Positions 4,535 through 11,012 of a DNA stretch of 12,591 nucleotides are shown here, piece after piece. The notes beneath the pieces are model-generated. The model did no database searches, had not been told where the DNA came from, and saw nothing but the letters and a program-made list of their open reading frames with translations. Source of the DNA: G020354945 sp964570585 (lineage in GTDB: Bacteria; Omnitrophota; Gorgyraeia; JABMRG01; JAFGKX01); the NCBI GenBank assembly GCA_964570585.1, contig CAZMYR010000046.1, forward strand, positions 1-12,591. Reading direction: 5' to 3'. The translations under genes and the position numbers were made by a program. The first letter of the stretch is position 1; every line of letters begins with the position of its first letter.

Positions 4535-6277
4535 ATGAAAATTATCAGTAACAGAAAAGGAATTGCTCTTATTGCGGTATATATAATGATAGCGGTTTTG
4601 CTAGTTTTTGCAGGAGCCTATTTTTGGCGCAGTTTCAATGAGTTCAGGTTTGCTGAAAGACAGAGAGATGAAACCAAGGCATATTATATTGCGCAGGCGG
4701 GAATAAATGAAGTGGTTATTGGTATATATCAAGCCTTCAGAAATTCCGCCGACTGGCAAAATAACAGGAATATAATAGCCTTTCAGTCATGGTTTGCAAA
4801 CCGAGCAACGCTTCTTAACAATTATACCTTCCCCGCAAATGTTGCTCTCGATGGAGGACGATATAGCGTTATATTACCGTCACAGACCGCAAGAAGTCCT
4901 ATTATGCATACTAGCGAGGGGATATTACTTAAACTTATAGGGATAGGCGAGGTATTCTCCCGGGGCGGCACCATCCGCAAGGTAGTGGCTGTGACCATAT
5001 CCTATGACATGGAGCCTTCGCCGATATTTAATTATGCCTATTTTATAAATAATTTCGGATGGATGTGGGGCGGGGGAATAACTATAAACGGTGATGTGCG
5101 TTCAAACGGTAATTTTTCCTTTAGAGGCAACCCTACTATCAATGGAGATATATATGCGGCTACAAATCCGGATTTAGGGGCAGCTGGCATAATCACAGGA
5201 AACAACATGAACTGGGATATACCGCAGTATTATAGGCATGTATCTGATAGGGCGCGTCCTACCGACCCAACAGACCCTGCTGATGCACAAGGGACAGTTT
5301 ACGAGGGTGGCTATAATGGAACAAGCAATAGATATGAACACCAGGAGGTTCTGGATATGCCCCGTCTTGGAAGTTTAACAACATATAGACAGTTAGCGAT
5401 TAGTGAAAATGGCCAAGTTACTCAAGGCGGAGTGGTATTAGTCGACAATGTCTATAATGGTGACGGGCCTGATGGGATAGCTGGAACACCTGATGACGGA
5501 TGTATGGTTTTAACCGGCACTGCGGCAAATCCTGTAGTGATTAATGGGCCAGTGGTGGTTGATGGCGATGTTATTATAAAAGGAGTGGTAAGCGGGCAGG
5601 GTACTATATATTCTGGTAGAAATGTCCATATAATTGGTGATATAACATACGATGCTCCTCCATCCTGGCCAAAACCAGACCCTACCCCGGATACCACAGC
5701 CCAGGTAAACACCACTAAGGATTTCATTGGTTTAGCATCTAAAGGAAACGTGATTATTGGAGATTATACAAGAAATGACTGGCAGAGAACCCTCGCAAGA
5801 TATCTTAGTCCACCTTTTACGCAGGGTTATGAGGTAGACGCAAGCGATGCCCCATTAGGTTATGACTCAGACGGGAACCCAGGGAACGGCTACTGGTTTA
5901 ATGGTAACTATACTGCATTCGATGGCGATTTTACCGATCCAAATTATTCAGGTAAAGATAATGGGGCTGGCGGTTCAGAGCAACGCAGATTTTTCGAATC
6001 TTCTTTATCGGATTCTTATATACATAGTATCGCTGCACCATCAAATCAGATAAGAAATGTAGATGGGGCAATCTATAACAACCACGCCTTTTCAGGTAGG
6101 GTTGGCTGTTTTACCATAAACGGCACGATTGTTTCAAGGGACGAAGCGATAGTATACAGCGGTAGCATTACAATGAATTATGACGTAAGAGCGTTTGGCA
6201 CAGGTATTGAGAATATTGACATTTATCTACCGCACGATTTAACTTTGCCGGAAACGAGAACAACTCAGAGCGGTTAA
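4535..6277 (+). CDS. Large PilX/GspK-like minor pseudopilin with predicted beta-solenoid passenger
   Basis: Protein of 580 residues with the N-terminal motif RKG|IALIAVYIMIAVLLVFAGAYFW. Predicted cleavage is after Gly9. Position +5 is Ala, so the usual Glu is missing, as in GspK. The segment ETKAYYIAQAGINEV (46-60) is the typical PilX-type continuation. The rest is much larger than typical GspK (about 300). Regions 181-209 (ITINGDVRSNGNFSF, TINGDIYAAT) and 333-372 (VVINGPVVVDGDVIIKG, GTIYSGRNVHIIGDI) repeat short hydrophobic/Gly strands, as expected of a right-handed beta-solenoid, with more at 400-410 and 525-550. Asp/Gly/Asn-rich stretches (YNGDGPDGIAGTPDDG at 307-322, YDSDGNPGNG at 443-452) could bind calcium. 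It has AAGGA 8 bp before the ATG. It probably caps the pilus or pseudopilus tip; what the passenger binds is unknown. Confidence 0.85.
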   Translation: MKIISNRKGIALIAVYIMIAVLLVFAGAYFWRSFNEFRFAERQRDETKAYYIAQAGINEVVIGIYQAFRNSADWQNNRNIIAFQSWFANRATLLNNYTFPANVALDGGRYSVILPSQTARSPIMHTSEGILLKLIGIGEVFSRGGTIRKVVAVTISYDMEPSPIFNYAYFINNFGWMWGGGITINGDVRSNGNFSFRGNPTINGDIYAATNPDLGAAGIITGNNMNWDIPQYYRHVSDRARPTDPTDPADAQGTVYEGGYNGTSNRYEHQEVLDMPRLGSLTTYRQLAISENGQVTQGGVVLVDNVYNGDGPDGIAGTPDDGCMVLTGTAANPVVINGPVVVDGDVIIKGVVSGQGTIYSGRNVHIIGDITYDAPPSWPKPDPTPDTTAQVNTTKDFIGLASKGNVIIGDYTRNDWQRTLARYLSPPFTQGYEVDASDAPLGYDSDGNPGNGYWFNGNYTAFDGDFTDPNYSGKDNGAGGSEQRRFFESSLSDSYIHSIAAPSNQIRNVDGAIYNNHAFSGRVGCFTINGTIVSRDEAIVYSGSITMNYDVRAFGTGIENIDIYLPHDLTLPETRTTQSG

Positions 6278-6320
6278 CTTAATATAAACCTGTTAGACTT
6301 CTAATCCGCCAATGTCTAAT

Positions 6321-6348
6321 GGGACAAAAATGAGATTTTATTTAAAAT
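6321..6348 (+). promoter_or_regulatory. Weak internal promoter candidate before the pilMNOPQ part
   Basis: GGGACA (6321-6326; 4/6), a 16-bp spacer and TAAAAT (6343-6348; 5/6) lie in the only gap above 100 bp in the run from 2864 to 10929. A start near 6355 would give a leader of about 42 bases to the ATG at 6397. In this A/T-rich stretch the match could be chance. There is also a 6-bp inverted repeat with a 15-base loop (6293-6319) but no T-tract, so transcription from upstream probably reads through. Confidence 0.3.
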
Positions 6349-6396
6349 GGCGACTGTAATAATAAATATAAAATGAAAACATTTAAAAGGAGTTTA

Positions 6397-6741
6397 ATGA
6401 GCATGAAGAAGCCAATATATCTTATTTTAGCGGTTTTTGTTATTATGTGTAATAGTGCGGTCTCTTTTGCGACAATGGATGAGAGTGTTTCGCCAGAAGA
6501 TACTATAGACTCTATTGTATATGAAAGAGAAAAGGCGAAACAGGAGTACGATGTATATAAATTGCAGAAAGAGACCCAGAAGAAAGCTCCTATCCGGGTT
6601 GAGGCTCCGATAGTTTCTGAAAAAGATACAGTTTTTACCAGCCGCAAAAAGGGTATAATAATCGGCATAGGCTCCGTTATTGTCGCTATAATTTTAAGTC
6701 TAAGGTTATATCAACTCTCTAAGAAGAAAAAAAGCACTTAG
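6397..6741 (+). CDS. Unrecognised small bitopic membrane protein
   Basis: I do not recognise this family. From ATG 6397 the product has 114 residues: a signal-peptide-like N-terminus (MSMKKPIYLILAVFVIMCNSAVSFA, likely cut after the last Ala), a charged Lys/Glu/Gln-rich middle (YEREKAKQEYDVYKLQKETQKK) that could be helical or coiled-coil, then one C-terminal transmembrane segment (GIIIGIGSVIVAIILSLRLY) and a basic tail KKKKST. The expected topology is periplasmic middle, one membrane span and a short cytoplasmic tail. The ribosome site AAGGAG (6387-6392) suits ATG 6397 (4 bp) or ATG 6403 (10 bp). A longer form from ATG 6373 lacks such a site. It sits between the tip pseudopilin and pilM, so it is probably an accessory of the inner-membrane platform, by context only. 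Confidence 0.72.
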   Translation: MSMKKPIYLILAVFVIMCNSAVSFATMDESVSPEDTIDSIVYEREKAKQEYDVYKLQKETQKKAPIRVEAPIVSEKDTVFTSRKKGIIIGIGSVIVAIILSLRLYQLSKKKKST

Positions 6742-6776
6742 GACTAAAACTAATAAAAAAGAGGTTTAAGCTATTG

Positions 6777-7778
6777 ATGGCAGCCCTTTTTAAGAAAAAA
6801 GAGCAATTGAATGTAGGTATCGATATCGGCGTAGCTTTTCTAAAGGCTGTAGCAATTGACAAGAGCAAAACACCCCCTGAGTTGACTGCATTTTCTTACC
6901 AACCTTTGACAAAAGATATAATTGCCGCTGTAAAAAAAGCAACAACAAAATTGGGAATTTCAAATATCAGCGTCAGTACTTCTATATCCGGCCCTTCTGT
7001 TATTGTCAGGATTGTGGAGATGCCAAGTATGAGTGAGAGAGAATTAAAAAGCGCAGTGAAATTTGAAGCTGAAAAATACATACCTTATAAATTAGATGAG
7101 GTCATAACAGATTTTGTAAAGCTCGAGGAATTATCCGGAGGAAAGATAAGTGTCCTGTTAGTAGCGGCAAAGAAATCAGTTGTAAATAATCGCATCGAAT
7201 TGCTATCAGGGGCAGGGCTGACTCTGCGGGCAATCGATATCGATTCTTTCGCTATTATGAACGCCTTCTTAAATTCTCAAAAAGAAAGCGAAGATATAAC
7301 TTGCGCCCTTATTGATATAGGCGCCAAAATAACCAATATAAATATTGTTAAAGGTGAACAATCATATTTAACAAGGGATATACAGATAGCAGGTAACGAT
7401 ATAACTGTTGCCATAGCTGAGAAATTAAATCTTGAGAAAGACAAAGCCGAGACATTAAAAATTAATCCGGCTGACCGTAAAAATGAAATAGCCCCTATAA
7501 TAAAAGGTGTGTTTTATAATCTTTTGAATGAAATAAGGCTTTCATTCGACTTTTATGAAAATCGTTACGGGAAAAATGTACAGAAGGTCTATGTTAGCGG
7601 AGGCTCAAGCAGATTAGAAGGGATATCCGATTTTATGAAAGATATAATCAGCGGCGATATTGTTTTTTGGGACCCTTTTAGCAATATCAATATGGGCCCA
7701 AAAGTAGATACAGCTGTTTTAGAACCCATAAAGTCGTCTTTTGCGGTTGCAGTAGGATTGGGATTAAGGGAAAGTTAG
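6777..7778 (+). CDS. pilM: Type IV pilus assembly protein PilM (actin-fold ATPase)
   Basis: Cytoplasmic actin-like protein that binds the N-terminal tail of PilN and links the platform to the assembly ATPase. Actin-fold nucleotide motifs appear in order (numbered from the TTG at 6774): phosphate-1 LNVGIDIGVAFLKAVAI (12-27), phosphate-2 CALIDIGAKITNINIV (177-192) and adenosine KVYVSGGSSRLEGI (271-284). The family motif MPSMSERELKSAVKFEAEKYIPY lies at 83-105. The length of 333 residues is close to usual (about 350). The start is either ATG 6777 or TTG 6774: AGAGG at 6760-6764 lies 12 or 9 bp away. I list the ATG, but the TTG is equally possible. pilN follows after 8 bp, a split PilM/PilN where GspL has the two fused. 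Confidence 0.94.
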   Translation: MAALFKKKEQLNVGIDIGVAFLKAVAIDKSKTPPELTAFSYQPLTKDIIAAVKKATTKLGISNISVSTSISGPSVIVRIVEMPSMSERELKSAVKFEAEKYIPYKLDEVITDFVKLEELSGGKISVLLVAAKKSVVNNRIELLSGAGLTLRAIDIDSFAIMNAFLNSQKESEDITCALIDIGAKITNINIVKGEQSYLTRDIQIAGNDITVAIAEKLNLEKDKAETLKINPADRKNEIAPIIKGVFYNLLNEIRLSFDFYENRYGKNVQKVYVSGGSSRLEGISDFMKDIISGDIVFWDPFSNINMGPKVDTAVLEPIKSSFAVAVGLGLRES

Positions 7779-7786
7779 ATGGATTT

Positions 7787-8422
7787 ATGATAGAGATAAA
7801 CTTACTTCCGGAAGAGTTAAAGAAGCAGCCGAAGAAAAAGGAGCTCCCCCAAATCAGCATATCTGAGCTGCCTTTGCGACGTATAGCAATAATAGCAATC
7901 GTTGCATTTGTAGTTTTGCAGTTATTAGCGGCAACGGCACTCTTTTTTAAAAGAAATTCGCTCAAAAGACTAAACAGGCGCCTTGAGGAATTAGAACCAA
8001 GGTATAAGATAGCCCAATCCCATAAGGCGGACATGCAACTATTAAACGGTAAATTATCCGCTATAAATGAATTAACCTCAAAGAGCATTTTATGGTCTAA
8101 GAAGATGTCAGATTTAAGCGCAGCAATTACCGAAGGGGTGTGGCTAAGCGAGCTTTCGCTGCACGATGAAAAAGGACCAAAAAATGAGCAGGCCATGCTA
8201 TTAAAAGGTAGTGTCTTTTCATATACTGAAGGGGAGGAAGCAGCAATAATAGGCAGTTTTATCAATTCATTAAAATACAATAAAGGATTTTTTGAGGATT
8301 TCAAGGATATAAAGTTAGAATCCAGCCGAATGAGAAGCATTGCAGAGTTAGAAGTTATGGATTTTTCTATAATTTGCTATTTTAAAGGCGGGAGAAGTTA
8401 TTTTGATAAACATAAAAGATAA
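7787..8422 (+). CDS. pilN: Type IV pilus inner-membrane protein PilN
   Basis: Bitopic inner-membrane protein of 211 residues. It opens with MIEINLLPEE, the conserved INLLP motif that docks into PilM in the cytoplasm. A single transmembrane helix follows at about 33-54 (IAIIAIVAFVVLQLLAATALFF), then a charged coiled-coil stretch (about 56-100) and a periplasmic ferredoxin-like domain. It pairs with PilO to make the periplasmic scaffold. The ribosome site is weak, suggesting coupling to pilM, whose stop is 8 bp upstream. The 3' end overlaps the pilO start by 20 bp. Confidence 0.93.
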   Translation: MIEINLLPEELKKQPKKKELPQISISELPLRRIAIIAIVAFVVLQLLAATALFFKRNSLKRLNRRLEELEPRYKIAQSHKADMQLLNGKLSAINELTSKSILWSKKMSDLSAAITEGVWLSELSLHDEKGPKNEQAMLLKGSVFSYTEGEEAAIIGSFINSLKYNKGFFEDFKDIKLESSRMRSIAELEVMDFSIICYFKGGRSYFDKHKR

Positions 8423-9002
8423 TATCATTAAGAATCAGAAACTTATTTTATATGGAATCATTGGTTTGTGCGTACTTGTAGCAGATTTCTATTTTGTAAT
8501 CAAACCGGTTATTGGGGGTTTAATAAAAACACTTCCTGAGGTAAACGCTAAGGCATCTCGCGTGAATATAATGGATGTTGATGTAGCAAGTATTCCTCGT
8601 TACGAAAACCAGATAAAAAAATCAAAACAGAAACTGGCCGGATATAAGAGAAAATTTTCCACAAAAGAGGAGATATCCCCCCTATTAAAGAATCTATCTG
8701 ATACAGCCAAGGCTTGCGGAGTTAAAATCGAAAGTATAAACCCTCTGCAAAGCATAGAGCGAGGCAAAGCAAAAATTCCCGGTGCGTATCGTAAATTTCC
8801 GATATTTTTAAGCGCTGTTTCAGGATATCATTCATTTGGTCTTTTTCTAAACAAGCTCGAAAACGGAGATACTTTTATGAGGGTAACTGATTTAAAAATT
8901 TCAGGCAATGCTTCAAGAATTAGCAACCATAAATTCGACGTAGTAATCGTTACTTATATACTGAGCACCCCAGAGGAAACAGAGGAGCAACCCTCGCAAT
9001 GA
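8403..9002 (+). CDS. pilO: Type IV pilus inner-membrane protein PilO
   Basis: Protein of 199 residues with an N-terminal transmembrane helix (about 14-34), a predicted coiled coil (about 60-85) and a C-terminal periplasmic domain ending in the family-like pattern FPIFLSAVSGYHSFGLFLNKLENGDTFMRVTDLKI. The order pilM-pilN-pilO-pilP and the shared fold with PilN identify it. The start is TTG at 8403, backed by GGGAG at 8390-8394 (8 bp spacing); no ATG is available before the transmembrane helix. It overlaps pilN by 20 bp and pilP by 4 bp (ATGA), so the three genes are probably translationally coupled. It is thought to dimerise with PilN and contact PilP. Confidence 0.88.
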   Translation: MINIKDNIIKNQKLILYGIIGLCVLVADFYFVIKPVIGGLIKTLPEVNAKASRVNIMDVDVASIPRYENQIKKSKQKLAGYKRKFSTKEEISPLLKNLSDTAKACGVKIESINPLQSIERGKAKIPGAYRKFPIFLSAVSGYHSFGLFLNKLENGDTFMRVTDLKISGNASRISNHKFDVVIVTYILSTPEETEEQPSQ

Positions 9003-9382
9003 TGAGATACGCTATATTATTGTTATGTCTTTTTGTTTCATTGCTAAGTTTCGATTTTTGTGTTTATGCCAATAGCACCGATGTTGCCAAAGTAGACGTA
9101 GATTTATTTAAATATGACGCTGCAGGCAGAAGGGACCCATTTGTGCTTTTGGTAACTAAAGAAGGCAAGATTGCATTTGGCTATGGAACGATAAGATCTA
9201 TTGAAGATATAAGGCTTGAAGGAATAGTTTATGACCCCAGTGGCGATTCTATAGCAGTTATTAATGGTATGGTATTGAAGGAAAATGATACCATTGGTAA
9301 CATAAAATTGATAAAGATTGAAACCGGTAAAGTAAGTCTTCTCTTTAACCAAACCAAGCATGTTATTCGTTTAGCGGAATAA
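8999..9382 (+). CDS. pilP: PilP/GspC-like periplasmic linker to the secretin
   Basis: Protein of 127 residues with an N-terminal signal sequence (YAILLLCLFVSLLSF...VYA) and a C-terminal PilP/GspC homology-region domain. Visible family marks are GRRDPFVLL (43-51), RLEGIVYDPSGDSIAVINGMVLKENDTIG (72-100) and the final strands KLIKIETGKVSLLFNQTKHVIRL. PilP normally bridges the PilN-PilO scaffold to the N-domains of the secretin. It is shorter than many PilP proteins (about 170), and I see no lipobox: the only cysteines near the signal (10 and 21) lack the expected context. Membrane attachment by lipid, usual for PilP, is therefore doubtful here. The ATGA overlap with pilO indicates coupling; pilQ starts 17 bp downstream. 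Confidence 0.85.
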   Translation: MMRYAILLLCLFVSLLSFDFCVYANSTDVAKVDVDLFKYDAAGRRDPFVLLVTKEGKIAFGYGTIRSIEDIRLEGIVYDPSGDSIAVINGMVLKENDTIGNIKLIKIETGKVSLLFNQTKHVIRLAE

Positions 9383-9399
9383 CAAAAAGGAACTTTGCC

Positions 9400-10929
9400 A
9401 TGTGTAAAAAAATTTGTAATAATATAATAGTTTATTTTGCAATTATTTCCTTAATATTCGCCGCTGTGCCGCTATCCTTTGCCCAGGAAATGGCGCCAGA
9501 GACTATGCCAGAGCCGCCGGAAGAAATACCTGCAGAACCTCCGGAGCCTGCGGAGAAAGTGACTACGCCGGGTAATGTAACCATAGACTTTAAGGATGCG
9601 GATATTCTCAATGTCCTGCGTATCCTTTCAATAAAAAGCGGAGTTAATATAGTTGCCGGTAAAGATGTTGAAGGTACGGTTACCATACGATTAGTCGATG
9701 TTCCTTGGGAGAAGGCCCTGGATGTAGTATTAAAGACCTATGGTTTTGCTTATGAACGTGAAGAGAACATCATAAGAGTAGCAACAGTTGAAAATTTGGG
9801 GCAGGAGCCATTAAAGACAGAGGTTTTTAGCATAAGCTATGCAAAGGCAGAAGAGGTAGTAGAGTCTATAAAAGAAATGATAAGCGCACGGGGGAGCATT
9901 AGGGCGGATAAAAGGTCAAATACACTCATAGTCACTGATATACCAACAAACATTTATAAAATTGAGCAGGTAGTAACTAGATTGGATGAATCAACTCCAC
10001 AGGTTTATATAGAAGCACGAGTAATTGAGGCAACCCTGGATGACGATGAAAAATTGGGCATTGACTGGGATGTTAAGGTTACTGCCGATGGTTCTACAAT
10101 TCCAACAACATTGCCGTTTCACAAGGACCTAACGCATATGCCTTATTTAGACAACAGGATAGATACATCATTTCCTGCCTTTCCTATAGACACAACCGCA
10201 ACTTGGGCCTTCGGTACACTCAATTTTAAGCAATTCCAGGCAGTTTTGTGGATGCTTAATGAAAGAACCGATACCAAGATAGTATCTAATCCCAGGATGG
10301 TCACACTGAATAATCAAGAAGCAACTATACATATAGGTGACACTTTATATACTCCTGAATGGTCAGAGTCTGCAACTACTGGAACTCCGGTTTTCTCTGG
10401 TATAACAAAGACAGACCTGGCTACAGGGATAAAATTGAAAGTAACTCCCCATGTTAATTCAAAAGAAGAGATTGTAGTAGACCTTGAACCGGAAGTAAGT
10501 ACATTTCCCGATTCAGCAACGACGTTATTAACCACAGACTCGGGTACTGTAAATGCCTGGAAAGTTTCAATACGAACTGCTAAAACCCAGGTTATGGTAA
10601 AAGACGGCGAAACCATTGCTATAGGGGGGCTTTTAAAGGAAACAACGGTCAAGACTAGGCGTAAAGTTCCATTTTTAGGAGATATACCGCTCTTAGGATA
10701 TCTGTTTAGATATTCAGAAGATACTATAGATACAAGGGACCTTTTAATATTTGTTACTGTAAAATTGATTGAAACTAAAGAAGACGCTGAGCCCTTGTTT
10801 AAAGACATTACCAAGAGACATGATGAATTTGAACATGCGGCTGAAACCATGGGGCATCAATGGGAGCCGGATACGCCAATTGGCTCTGGGAAAAGCAAGA
10901 AAAAATCAACAAGGCTTATTGTTGAATAG
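9400..10929 (+). CDS. pilQ: Type IV pilus / type II secretion secretin PilQ
   Basis: Outer-membrane secretin that forms the gated exit pore. The 509 residues show: signal peptide 1-28 (PLSFA|Q), a Pro/Glu-rich linker (31-54), an STN/N0 domain (about 58-128, VTIDFKDADILNVLRILS), an N1-type domain (about 138-198, TNTLIVTD-like core RSNTLIVTDIPTNIYKIEQVV), and the secretin barrel domain (about 200-457). The domain has signature IVSNPRMVTLNNQEATIHIG (294-313) and the C-terminal KVPFLGDIPLLGYLFR (422-437). It is shorter than typical PilQ because there are no AMIN domains and only one N1-type repeat. The ribosome site AAGGA lies 8 bp before the ATG. A short charged tail (458-509) follows the barrel; whether it binds a pilotin is unknown. 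It is the last pilus gene of the run. Confidence 0.95.
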   Translation: MCKKICNNIIVYFAIISLIFAAVPLSFAQEMAPETMPEPPEEIPAEPPEPAEKVTTPGNVTIDFKDADILNVLRILSIKSGVNIVAGKDVEGTVTIRLVDVPWEKALDVVLKTYGFAYEREENIIRVATVENLGQEPLKTEVFSISYAKAEEVVESIKEMISARGSIRADKRSNTLIVTDIPTNIYKIEQVVTRLDESTPQVYIEARVIEATLDDDEKLGIDWDVKVTADGSTIPTTLPFHKDLTHMPYLDNRIDTSFPAFPIDTTATWAFGTLNFKQFQAVLWMLNERTDTKIVSNPRMVTLNNQEATIHIGDTLYTPEWSESATTGTPVFSGITKTDLATGIKLKVTPHVNSKEEIVVDLEPEVSTFPDSATTLLTTDSGTVNAWKVSIRTAKTQVMVKDGETIAIGGLLKETTVKTRRKVPFLGDIPLLGYLFRYSEDTIDTRDLLIFVTVKLIETKEDAEPLFKDITKRHDEFEHAAETMGHQWEPDTPIGSGKSKKKSTRLIVE

Positions 10930-10962
10930 GTCATAAAAATCTCAAAAGTTTTTAAATAACGG

Positions 10963-10986
10963 TAGGGCACACATTAGTGTGCCCTA
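10963..10986 (+). other. Perfect 10-bp hairpin upstream of the RNase gene
   Basis: TAGGGCACAC, loop ATTA, then GTGTGCCCTA. It lies 34 bp after the pilQ stop and 26 bp before the RNase ATG. There is no T-tract after it, so it is a poor intrinsic terminator. It could be an mRNA 3'-end stabiliser, a dispersed palindrome, or a structure in the RNase gene's 5' leader. Confidence 0.7.
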
Positions 10987-11012
10987 ATAAATAATATGGT
11001 GATGGTATAAAA

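Noticed and set aside
6293..6319. A terminator after the 580-residue pseudopilin gene
   Set aside because: The stem is only 6 bp (TTAGAC/GTCTAA) with a 15-base loop, A/T-rich and without a T-tract.
7687..8340. A long minus-strand open frame (217 codons) across the pilM/pilN junction
   Set aside because: It lies opposite well-supported pilM and pilN, has no family features and no plausible start signals, and is a frame shadow.
10314..10850. A minus-strand open frame (178 codons) inside pilQ
   Set aside because: It is antisense to the conserved secretin domain, where strong codon constraint produces open shadows; there is no supporting motif.
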